Assembly: GCA_016744295.1 (NCBI GenBank)
Contig: JADGEQ010000030.1
Location: 1 to 64,000, forward strand
Length of the DNA stretch: 64,000 nucleotides
Source of the DNA: Desulfobacteraceae bacterium
GTDB taxonomy: Bacteria > Desulfobacterota > Desulfobacteria > Desulfobacterales > Desulfobacteraceae
Reading direction: 5' to 3'
The translations under genes and the position numbers were made by a program. Numbering within the stretch: position 1 is the first letter of the stretch; each line of letters begins with the position of its first letter. Positions 7,808 to 15,777 of the stretch are shown piece after piece. A model generated the notes under the pieces. That model made no database searches. It saw nothing but the letters and a program-made list of their open reading frames with translations, and was not told the DNA's origin.

Positions 7808-8380
7808 GTGCAGAATATTCATGCCCCTGCAATTGTCTTTTTTGCTCTTTTGCTCAGGTTAACGGTATTTTTACCGACGAGATCAAACTTTTGCCAGGGG
7901 AAGCCGTGGCATATGCCAGGTAATTTGAGAAAAGAGAGCATCCGCAACTTTCAGGAAGCCGGTCTTACAGTTGGCACTTGTGTTGAACCAATCGGACCAG
8001 AGCATACAAATGAAGCGTTGGCGGAAATGATAAAATTTACCGCCTCATTCAATCCCTCCTACAGTGGGGCAGGCAGACCTATTGCAATTCCCGGAACACC
8101 AATGGCTGGACAGGGAATGATCTCTGAGCTTCGCATGGCTCAAATCGTGGCTGTAACGCGGCTGGGAATGCCGCGAACTGTTATGGGAAATTGCACACAC
8201 GAACCTTGTACCCTCGGTGCCATCGCAGGAGCAAATCTGTTCTAGGCAGAATTGGGCGCCAACCCCCGGGATATCAAAGCACGCACTGAAGAAGGCAGAG
8301 GCGATACAATAGAACATTGTGCTGCTCTTTTTAAGGAAAGCTGGGATGTCTGGAATGGCCCATCACGATACTATCAATGA
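7808..8380 (+). pseudogene. truncated radical SAM (biotin synthase-like) gene with in-frame TAG
   Basis: From about 7910 the frame encodes the C-terminal half of a radical SAM enzyme of the BioB/HydE type: FQEAGLTVGTCVEPIGPEHTNE, IPGTPMAG, VAVTRLGMPRTVMGNCTHEP and GAIAGANLF. TAG at 8243-8245 then interrupts the frame, which continues at once with AELGANPRD, TEEGRGDTIEH and WDVWNGPSRYY to TGA at 8378-8380. Tryptophan at the TAG position would fit, so TGG to TAG is the simplest change. The 5' half, including the CxxxCxxC cluster motif, is missing, so the gene is dead even if the TAG were read. The residues before 7910 do not resemble the family. Confidence 0.75.
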
Positions 8381-8700
8381 AATCCGTCTCACCTAGTAAG
8401 AAGAGATAAATTAAGGACTGAAAGAACAAAGGCCGTTGTGTTTGCTCTAGCCAGGCAATCTTCTGTTCGTCAGATATTTATTTTTTTAAGGTTTGGGAGA
8501 AGATCAGAATCGAGGGTGTACCGGTATATTTGAATTGTTGTTTGTATATTTATTAACTTTGTACTACAATCTTCTGTAAATTAATTATTCTTTAAATTTA
8601 CAAGAATCTCAAATTTTTATGATTTTATGGTGAGGGCATGGGACTATGACCAGTCTTCTGCCCCGGGATTAATCGCAGATCCATGGACACGAGGATTCAT
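8381..8700. other. intergenic stretch, no gene seen
   Basis: An AT-rich stretch between the broken radical SAM gene and the kinase at 8701. I see no convincing open frame, RNA gene, strong terminator or -24/-12 promoter. It must hold the promoter of the kinase-regulator pair. Confidence 0.5.
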
Positions 8701-10677
8701 ATGGCTGAAAAACCTACCTATGAACAATTAGAGAAGAGAATTCAGGAATTTGAGAAATTAGAATTAGTGTATAAGAAAAGTGAGCTGGCATTGCAGGAAA
8801 GTAAGGATAAATTCAAGTTGCTTTACGAAAGAGCACCGCTTGCATACCAGTCATTAGATGAAAACGGAAATGTTATTCAGATAAATCCATCCTGGCTTGA
8901 TACCCTTGGATATTCACAAGAAGAGGTTATCGGAAAGCCCTTTAGTGATTTTCTACACCCTGACTGGAAAGATCATTTTAAAGAGAATTTTCCCCGTTTC
9001 AAGGCGATTGGTGAAATTTTAGGTGTTGAATTTGAAATGGTTAAAAAAGATGGCTCTCTGATGCTTGTCTCTTTTCACGGGACGATAGGAAACAATAAAA
9101 AAGGAGATTTTCAGAAAACCCATTGCATATTTCAGGACATCACCGAACGAGAAAGAGCCGATGCTGCGCTGCGCGAGAGTGAGGGAAAATATCGTGCCAT
9201 GATGGAAACTATGCAAGATCTGGTTTACATCTGTTCACCCGATTATCGGGTGGAATATGCGAATCCAGCCATGATCAAAAGAATCGGTCGCGATGTCCTA
9301 GATGAACATTGTTTCAAAGCCTTGCATAATTTGGAAAAAAAATGCCCCTGGTGTGTACACGATATGATCCAGCAAGGGAAGTCTTTTGATCAGGAGATTG
9401 TGAGCCCCAAAGACGGCCATTCTTTTTACGTTTCTCAATCCCCTATTGTGAACGGCGACAGATCCATTTCAAAAATGACAGTTTACAGAGATACGACGGA
9501 TTTAAAAACAATGGAAGCCCAGCTCCGGCAATCACAAAAGATTCAAGCCATCGGGGCCTTGGCAGGGGGTATTGCCCATGATTTCAATAATATTTTATTT
9601 CCCATTGTCGGATATTCAGAAATGCTCAAGGAAGACCTTCCTGAAAACAGTGGGTTTCATCAAAATGTTGACGAGATATTGGCAGGCGCTGCCCGGGCAA
9701 AAGAGCTTGTGAAACAGATTTTAACCTTCAGCCGGCAGGCAGAACATGATATCAAACCATTGAAGCCGCATTTGATCATAAATGAGGTTGCCAAACTCAT
9801 ACGATCCACCATCCCCACATCCATTGAGATCAAAAAGTTTATAGATGCCAAAACCCTGCCAATCCTTGCGGATCCAACACAGATACACCAGGTTGCCATG
9901 AACCTCATCACCAACGCCTGCCAGACCATGCAGGAAACGGGCGGGGTTCTTACGATCCGCCTTCAAAACTGTGAGGGTGATGATATTCCGCCACCTGATT
10001 TAACCCTTGGCAGTGGACCCCATGTGTTACTCTCAATAGGAGATACAGGAACCGGAATTGATAAAATTATCCTGGAGAGAATATTTGAACCATACTTTAC
10101 AACCAAGCCAAAAGGGAAAGGCACGGGGTTAGGCCTGTCAGTCGTATACGGTATTATCACAGATTATGGAGGGAAGATAAAGGTTATCAGTTCTCCGGAG
10201 CAGGGAACAAGATTTGACGTATATCTTCCTGCCGTTAAAACCGTTGGAATATCAGAACAACATCTTGACATAAAGCCGATGCCGACTGGAAATGAGCGGA
10301 TTCTGCTGGTTGATGATGAAAAACAGGTTTTGATTGTGGAACAGAAGGTCCTGGAAAGACTGGGATACACGGTTGAATATAAAGACAGCAGCATTGACGC
10401 GCTTGAAGCGATAAAAACCAATCCGGATGCCTTTGACTTGATCATTTCAGACATGACCATGCCCAACATGACCGGTGATCAACTCGCCCAGAAAATTATG
10501 GAGGTCAAACCAACGGTGCCCATTATTATCTGTACTGGATTCAGTGAAAGAATATCATTGGAAAGCCTCGGATCAATCGGGGTAAAAGCCTTGCTGATGA
10601 AACCCATCACCAAATCGAAAATAGCGACAACCATTAGAAACGTGCTGGATGATGCCAAGGCAATCAATATAAGGTGA
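8701..10677 (+). CDS. PAS-PAS hybrid histidine kinase with C-terminal receiver
   Basis: A 658-residue soluble kinase. A short coiled coil (1-35) is followed by PAS domains near 40-155 (YERAPLAYQSLDENG) and 165-275 (METMQDLVYICSPDY, with cysteines CFKALH and CPWCVH). The histidine box is AGGIAHDFNNIL. The ATPase domain shows TNACQTM, DTGTGI and GKGTGLGLSVV. The C-terminal receiver starts ILLVDDEKQ and has LIISDMTMPNMTG and MKPI. I start at ATG 8701, which follows ACGAGG, instead of 8683. It lies 10 bases before the NtrC-type regulator and is its likely partner. With that regulator it may control the chemosensory operon through the sites at 12089-12295. Confidence 0.85.
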   Translation: MAEKPTYEQLEKRIQEFEKLELVYKKSELALQESKDKFKLLYERAPLAYQSLDENGNVIQINPSWLDTLGYSQEEVIGKPFSDFLHPDWKDHFKENFPRFKAIGEILGVEFEMVKKDGSLMLVSFHGTIGNNKKGDFQKTHCIFQDITERERADAALRESEGKYRAMMETMQDLVYICSPDYRVEYANPAMIKRIGRDVLDEHCFKALHNLEKKCPWCVHDMIQQGKSFDQEIVSPKDGHSFYVSQSPIVNGDRSISKMTVYRDTTDLKTMEAQLRQSQKIQAIGALAGGIAHDFNNILFPIVGYSEMLKEDLPENSGFHQNVDEILAGAARAKELVKQILTFSRQAEHDIKPLKPHLIINEVAKLIRSTIPTSIEIKKFIDAKTLPILADPTQIHQVAMNLITNACQTMQETGGVLTIRLQNCEGDDIPPPDLTLGSGPHVLLSIGDTGTGIDKIILERIFEPYFTTKPKGKGTGLGLSVVYGIITDYGGKIKVISSPEQGTRFDVYLPAVKTVGISEQHLDIKPMPTGNERILLVDDEKQVLIVEQKVLERLGYTVEYKDSSIDALEAIKTNPDAFDLIISDMTMPNMTGDQLAQKIMEVKPTVPIIICTGFSERISLESLGSIGVKALLMKPITKSKIATTIRNVLDDAKAINIR

Positions 10678-10687
10678 AATAATAAAA

Positions 10688-12085
10688 ATGTCTGGAATTC
10701 TGATTATTGATGATGACCCCCACATCTGTAAAACCCTTGTTCAAATATTTGAAAAAATGGGTCATGGGGTAGACTATTCTCTCACTTTGAAACAAGGTTT
10801 TGATAAATTATTTTCAGGTGGGTGGGATATTGTCTTTCTTGATGTAAACCTTCCGGATGGCAACGGACTGGAGGCCATTGAAGCCATTCGAGATCATTCT
10901 TTCCCCCCGGAAATAATCATCATGACCGGTGACAGTGACCCTGACGGTGCAGAACTTGCCATGAAATCAAGGGCATGGGATTATATGCAGAAAAGCGGCT
11001 CCCATCAACAATTTAAATTTTCTTTGATCCAGGCATTGGAATATCGACAGCAGAAACAATCTCAAACCCTGGGAAAACCGCTTAAAAGAGAGTTTATTAT
11101 TGGACAGAGCCGGCAGATTAAACGTTGCCTCGAGAATGTTTCAAAAGCCTCCAACAATGATGTTCCAATATTGATCACCGGTGAAACGGGAACCGGTAAA
11201 GAGCTCTTTGCCAAAGCCATTCATGAAAACAGTTTGCGGCATCAAAATAATTTTATTGTTGTGGATTGTGCAGCCTTGCCCGAGCACCTGGTTGAAACTG
11301 TTCTTTTCGGGCATTCAAAAGGGGCCTTTACCGGGGCTGACGCAGACAAAACAGGATTGATAAAACTGGCGGACAGGGGCACCCTTTTCCTTGATGAGGT
11401 GGGAGAGCTTCCCCTGGCTGTTCAAAAGAAATTTTTAAGGGCACTTCAGGAAAAAAGATTCCGGCCTGTGGGAAGTAAAACAGAGATTTCAAGTAATTTC
11501 AGGCTGGTGGCTGCCACCCACCGGGATGTTTCAAAAATGGTGAAACAGAGTCAGTTCAGAGAAGATTTTTATTTTAGAATTGCGTCTCTAATCGTTGAAA
11601 TCCCACCGTTAAAAAATCGTAAATCAGATATACCGTTATTGGTGACCCACCACATGAATCGAAAAAAAGAGCTTTTCAATGAATTTCCCCATGAATTGTC
11701 CCAAGAGTTTATAGATGATCTTTCTGGATATGACTGGCCTGGAAATGTAAGGGAATTGTTCAACACAATAGATTTTGCCTGCAGTGACGCTTTTCAGGAA
11801 TCAATGCTGTTTCCAAAGCATCTTCCGGACCATATCCGAGTGTTTAATATCCAGAATAGAATTAAAAAATACGGTCCGATTGAATCCGTGAGTTTTTCCC
11901 CAAAAAAGAGGGTGCCGGTTGAAAGTTTCAGTCTTAAAGCATATATTGAAAAAATGAAGCATGCCTATGTAAAAGATCTGATGGCCCATACCCAGGGTGA
12001 GATCAAAACTGCCTGCCAATTATCCGATCTTTCAAGGGGACATCTTTACGCTCTTTTAAAGAAATACAATATCACCAGCTCATAA
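10688..12085 (+). CDS. NtrC-family sigma-54-dependent response regulator
   Basis: A 465-residue activator. It has a receiver (1-120, IVFLDVNLPDGNG with the phospho-aspartate), a sigma-54 AAA+ domain (about 135-370) with Walker A GETGTGKELFAKAIH, the sigma-54 contact loop GAFTGAD, Walker B TLFLDEVGEL and arginine-finger region REDFYFRI, and a Fis-type helix-turn-helix at the end (IKTACQLSDLSRGHLYALLKKY). It hydrolyses ATP to open sigma-54 promoters. Three TGTCA-type sites begin four bases after its stop and a -24/-12 promoter follows, so the chemosensory operon downstream is its likely target. That link is inference from position. Confidence 0.9.
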   Translation: MSGILIIDDDPHICKTLVQIFEKMGHGVDYSLTLKQGFDKLFSGGWDIVFLDVNLPDGNGLEAIEAIRDHSFPPEIIIMTGDSDPDGAELAMKSRAWDYMQKSGSHQQFKFSLIQALEYRQQKQSQTLGKPLKREFIIGQSRQIKRCLENVSKASNNDVPILITGETGTGKELFAKAIHENSLRHQNNFIVVDCAALPEHLVETVLFGHSKGAFTGADADKTGLIKLADRGTLFLDEVGELPLAVQKKFLRALQEKRFRPVGSKTEISSNFRLVAATHRDVSKMVKQSQFREDFYFRIASLIVEIPPLKNRKSDIPLLVTHHMNRKKELFNEFPHELSQEFIDDLSGYDWPGNVRELFNTIDFACSDAFQESMLFPKHLPDHIRVFNIQNRIKKYGPIESVSFSPKKRVPVESFSLKAYIEKMKHAYVKDLMAHTQGEIKTACQLSDLSRGHLYALLKKYNITSS

Positions 12086-12088
12086 GCG

Positions 12089-12122
12089 TGTCATATTTTT
12101 CTGACTGTCATATTTTTTTGAA
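12089..12122 (+). promoter_or_regulatory. tandem upstream activator sites 1 and 2
   Basis: Two copies in direct tandem with 17-base spacing: TGTCATATTTTTCTGAC at 12089-12105 and TGTCATATTTTTTTGAA at 12106-12122. The outer TGTCA and TGAC are inversely related, as in dimer-binding sites. They lie about 190-210 bases before the predicted transcription start at 12305, a usual distance for sigma-54 activators. Confidence 0.6.
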
Positions 12123-12197
12123 AAAGTAGTCTATCATCCGTAATTATAAGGGAATGTTTGTAAATAAACATCACAAAATAATTTTTTGAGTATGAAT

Positions 12198-12215
12198 TGT
12201 CATATTTTTCTGACA
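12198..12215 (+). promoter_or_regulatory. upstream activator site 3
   Basis: TGTCATATTTTTCTGACA repeats the 17 bases at 12089-12105 exactly and adds the final A, so that TGTCA and TGACA form a full inverted pair. It is centred near -99 of the predicted start. Confidence 0.6.
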
Positions 12216-12279
12216 CAATCAAAAAAATTTTAAACTTCATAACTATCTGAAATATAAAGTGTTTAATTAAAAACGATCT

Positions 12280-12295
12280 TGGCACACAACTTGTA
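12280..12295 (+). promoter_or_regulatory. predicted sigma-54 promoter of the chemosensory operon
   Basis: TGGCACACAACTTGTA matches the -24/-12 consensus with perfect TGGCAC and TTG at the right spacing; the -12 GC is GT. The start would be near 12305, giving a 60-base leader before ATG 12366. Confidence 0.65.
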
Positions 12296-12365
12296 GTATC
12301 TAACATTGTTAAAACTGCAATATTCAAAAAAAGCAATTTTAAAACCGTGTATTACAGGAAAAATA

Positions 12366-12764
12366 ATGAGCCTTATACTCTTTATCCATCAAGATGCCTC
12401 TAAAAAAGGGAACCTCCTTAAAACCGTCATCGATCGGACTTTTTACAAAATCAAACGTCAGACATTCCAGACGATTAATGGATTGAAAGCAAGATTAAAA
12501 AAAAGTTCCGGTTTTATTGAAAAAGACATTTTCATATTGCTTGCCGACTCCGAGAGCAGGCTAAGCGAATTGATTTCACTGGTAGACTTACTGGAGGGCA
12601 AATGCATTATTTTAATTGTTCCCGACGAATCAAACGCCTCCCTTTCCATGGCCATTCAATTTTTTCCAAGATTTTTTACCCCTGTCAGCGAAACCTATAG
12701 TGACTTGTGTGATGTATTAAACAAGATGATCAATCAAGCGAATAATAAAACTAAATTGGCATAA
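12366..12764 (+). CDS. unknown 132-residue protein, first gene of chemosensory operon
   Basis: I do not recognise this family. The protein begins MSLILFIHQDASKKGN and alternates hydrophobic strands (LILFIHQD, DIFILLADSES, KCIILIVPDES, RFFTPVS) with helices, like a degenerate receiver of about 125 residues. In that reading the usual acidic pair, phospho-aspartate and lysine are absent or displaced. ATG 12366 follows AGGA; an upstream in-frame TTG at 12306 lies at the predicted transcription start and is unlikely. It is the first gene behind the sigma-54 promoter and ends 14 bases before cheW, so a role in the same signalling pathway is likely. Confidence 0.65.
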   Translation: MSLILFIHQDASKKGNLLKTVIDRTFYKIKRQTFQTINGLKARLKKSSGFIEKDIFILLADSESRLSELISLVDLLEGKCIILIVPDESNASLSMAIQFFPRFFTPVSETYSDLCDVLNKMINQANNKTKLA

Positions 12765-12778
12765 GGAGGAATATTACC

Positions 12779-13294
12779 ATGGCTCAATTGGCTCAAACAA
12801 TGGCCCAGGCCATAAAGGCAACGACGATCAAAACCGGGAAATACCTGACCTTTACCCTTGATGAAGAAGAGTACGGAATCGGTATCCTAAAGGTTAAGGA
12901 AATCATTGGCATGATGCCTATCACCTCTGTCCCCCGTACCCCCGCTTTTGTAAAAGGCGTCATTAATCTGCGCGGCAAGGTAATTCCAGTTATGGACCTA
13001 AGGGTAAAATTTGATATGGAAGCCATGCCCTATACCGAACGAACCTGCATCATTGTTGTGGAAATTGACTCTGAAGAAGGAACTGTTCTCATCGGCATTG
13101 TTGTGGATGCAGTCTCGGAAGTATTGAATATCCAGGAAGAAGAGATTGAAGAAACCCCTGCCTTTGGCACTAAATTGAACACGGAGTACATCCTTGGGAT
13201 GGCCAAAACAGGCGGCAGGGTAAAAATTTTACTGAATATTGACAAGGTCTTGAGCACTGAAGAACTTAGCGGTATCGAAAAAACAGCACAATAA
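12779..13294 (+). CDS. cheW: CheW coupling protein
   Basis: A 171-residue CheW. It bridges chemoreceptors and the kinase CheA. Family features are visible in order: YLTFTLDEEEYGIGILKVKEI, SVPRTPAFVKGVINLRGKVIPVMDLR, then VGIVVDAVSEVLNI and LGMAKTGGRVKILLNIDKVL. The N-terminal 20 residues are an extension. The start has AAGGAGGA upstream. It lies between the unknown leader protein and the receptor gene, all in one direction. Confidence 0.95.
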   Translation: MAQLAQTMAQAIKATTIKTGKYLTFTLDEEEYGIGILKVKEIIGMMPITSVPRTPAFVKGVINLRGKVIPVMDLRVKFDMEAMPYTERTCIIVVEIDSEEGTVLIGIVVDAVSEVLNIQEEEIEETPAFGTKLNTEYILGMAKTGGRVKILLNIDKVLSTEELSGIEKTAQ

Positions 13295-13318
13295 TATAAT
13301 AAAGTTTAAGGAGGAATG

Positions 13319-15667
13319 ATGAGCTGGAAAAATATGACAATCGGTAAAAAAATCGGCACAGGATTTGGAGTGGTTATTTTGCTTCTAATAGTCCTGGGTG
13401 GCATCAGTTTTAAAGGGGTTGGCAACATCGTAAACAATGCCTCGGAAGTCATTGATGGCACCTCCATTGATGGTGAACTTGCCCAGAAAGAAGTGGATCA
13501 CCTTAACTGGATAATGGAAGTCAACAAACTGCTTTCCGATGATATGGTTCATGTCCTTCATGTTGAGACCGATCATACCCAATGCGGTTTTGGTAAATGG
13601 CTCTATGGAGAAGGCCGAAAAAATGCCGAAACATTGGTTCCGTCACTTGTTCCAATATTCAAAGAGGTTGAAGAGCCCCACAGACTGCTCCATGAAAGTG
13701 CCATCTCCATTGCAGGCGTTTATAAGCAAGCGGATCAATCCCTGCCCGGTTTTTTAGCACAGATGGAGGTTGCCCATCTTTTATGGGCTGCCACCATAGA
13801 GGGGGCCATGCTCAACAATGAAGAAAAGGTGGTGGTTCAGACGGATCCTACCCTGTGCCATTTTGGCAAATGGCTTTATGGTGAGGACGCAGCCAAAATG
13901 GCCCAGCTGGATGCTGTCCTGGCAGGGCTGCTTGCGGAAATCAAGGTGCCCCACAAAAAACTGCATGAATCGGCAAATCAAATTATTTCAACCTACAGAC
14001 AGGTTCATCCCGGTTTTCTGGATACCTTGAGACTCCGATTGGATGATCACAGAATATGGGCGGCAAAGGTAGCACAATCCTTGATAGAGGGATCTTTGAT
14101 AAATGTCCAGACCGATTCTGAAAAATGCGAATTTGGCAAATGGCTCGGGTCAGATTACATGATGAACCTCATGGACAATCCAGCCCTGAATAAAATTTTT
14201 CAGGCGATACCCCCCCCCCATGATGCCCTCCATGCATCTGTAGTCTTGATAAATGATGCTTTAAAGAAGGGGAATAAAGATCTGGCAGTATCCATATTTA
14301 AAAATAAAACTCAAAAACACCTTGAACAAGTGGCCACTTTATTTGGCCGGGCAATTAAATATGAAAACACCCGGATGGACGGCAGGAACACGGCCATACT
14401 CATTTTTAAGGATCAAACCAGACCTGCCATGCACAACACCCAGGAACTGCTTGGAAAATTAAGGGCCAGGGCCAATGAACTTGTCCAGGGACAGGTAAAA
14501 GCCGATGGCATTTATACCAACCAAACCGCCCCGAATCTTGAAAAGACGCAAAAACTTTTAGGAGAGTTAAGAAAAGAGGCCAAAAAGAATATCCTGACGG
14601 ATAAAGCCATGCTCACAGCCGCCCAGGGCACCAAAAGAAATGTGGCCATTGTGGCTTCAATAGCCATTTTTGCAGGGATATTTTTGGCCTTCATTATTGC
14701 CAGGGGGATTGTCTCGGTGTTGAAAAGAATCACCCTGGGAATGGGTGAGGGGGCCGACCAGGTTGCTTCCGCCTCAAGTCAGGTATCCTCATCCAGCCAG
14801 TCCATGGCGGAAGGGGCATCTGAACAGGCAGCCTCCATTGAAGAGACCTCATCCTCCATGGAAGAGATGTCTTCCATGACCAAGAAAAATGCTGAAAATG
14901 CATCCCATGCCGACAATCTCATGAAAGAATCCAATCAGGTGGTTAAACTTGCTGATGAATCAATGGACCAGCTCATCATTTCCATGGAAGAAATTTCAAA
15001 GGCCAGTGAAGAAACCTCAAAGATTATCAAGACCATTGATGAAATCGCATTTCAGACAAATCTTCTGGCATTAAACGCTGCTGTTGAGGCGGCACGGGCA
15101 GGAGAGGCAGGAGCCGGTTTTGCCGTTGTGGCAGATGAAGTCAGGAATCTTGCCATGAGAGCTGCCCAAGCCGCTAAAAATACCGCTGATTTGATTGAAG
15201 GAACAGTGAAAAAAGTCACCGATGGTTCTGCCCTGGTTACAACGACCAATGATGCATTCAGTAAGGTTGCTGAAACTTCAGGTAAGGTAGGAGAACTGGT
15301 GGCAGAAATTTCAGAGGCCTCCAAGGAGCAATCCGAGGGGATTGAACAGGTAAATTTTGCCATTTCTGAGATGGATAAAGTGGTTCAGCAGAACGCTGCC
15401 AATGCCGAAGAGTCTGCCTCTGCATCTGAAGAAATGAATGCCCAGGCAGAACAACTCAGGGATTATGTAAGTGAGCTGATGATGATGGTCACCGGTAAAA
15501 AGGATCAGAATATTATTACAAGCACAAACCGGACGATTAAACCGGTTTCTAATCACCTAAAACCGAGGGGTCCAGGAAAGAAAAAAATGCTGTCCCATAC
15601 TACAAAAGAGGTACGGCCGGATCAGGTTATTCCATTTGATGATGATGAAGATTTTGAAAATTTCTAA
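13319..15667 (+). CDS. methyl-accepting chemotaxis protein with three CZB modules
   Basis: A 782-residue receptor. The first membrane helix is near residues 15-35 and the second near 440-465 (VAIVASIAIFAGIFLAFII). Between them are three successive modules that each show the chemoreceptor zinc-binding (CZB) pattern: H-x-x-W, then C-x-F-G-K-W-L (CGFGKWLYG, CHFGKWLYG, CEFGKWLGS), then PH-x(3)-LH. The signalling domain has the tip EIAFQTNLLALNAAVEAARA and flanking methylation helices rich in EE/EEMSS pairs. I see no clear HAMP domain. AAGGAGG sits too close to the ATG at 13316, so the second ATG, 13319, is preferred. A zinc, redox or oxidant sensing role outside the cytoplasm is inference. Confidence 0.9.
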   Translation: MSWKNMTIGKKIGTGFGVVILLLIVLGGISFKGVGNIVNNASEVIDGTSIDGELAQKEVDHLNWIMEVNKLLSDDMVHVLHVETDHTQCGFGKWLYGEGRKNAETLVPSLVPIFKEVEEPHRLLHESAISIAGVYKQADQSLPGFLAQMEVAHLLWAATIEGAMLNNEEKVVVQTDPTLCHFGKWLYGEDAAKMAQLDAVLAGLLAEIKVPHKKLHESANQIISTYRQVHPGFLDTLRLRLDDHRIWAAKVAQSLIEGSLINVQTDSEKCEFGKWLGSDYMMNLMDNPALNKIFQAIPPPHDALHASVVLINDALKKGNKDLAVSIFKNKTQKHLEQVATLFGRAIKYENTRMDGRNTAILIFKDQTRPAMHNTQELLGKLRARANELVQGQVKADGIYTNQTAPNLEKTQKLLGELRKEAKKNILTDKAMLTAAQGTKRNVAIVASIAIFAGIFLAFIIARGIVSVLKRITLGMGEGADQVASASSQVSSSSQSMAEGASEQAASIEETSSSMEEMSSMTKKNAENASHADNLMKESNQVVKLADESMDQLIISMEEISKASEETSKIIKTIDEIAFQTNLLALNAAVEAARAGEAGAGFAVVADEVRNLAMRAAQAAKNTADLIEGTVKKVTDGSALVTTTNDAFSKVAETSGKVGELVAEISEASKEQSEGIEQVNFAISEMDKVVQQNAANAEESASASEEMNAQAEQLRDYVSELMMMVTGKKDQNIITSTNRTIKPVSNHLKPRGPGKKKMLSHTTKEVRPDQVIPFDDDEDFENF

Positions 15668-15777
15668 CCGCTGATGAACTGGTACAGGGTAGTTTAGAAT
15701 ATGCCCTGTGCCTATAAACATTATTTTATAGCAGTTTTTATGGAATATGTTTAAACAGTAAAAGCAAGGACAGAATT

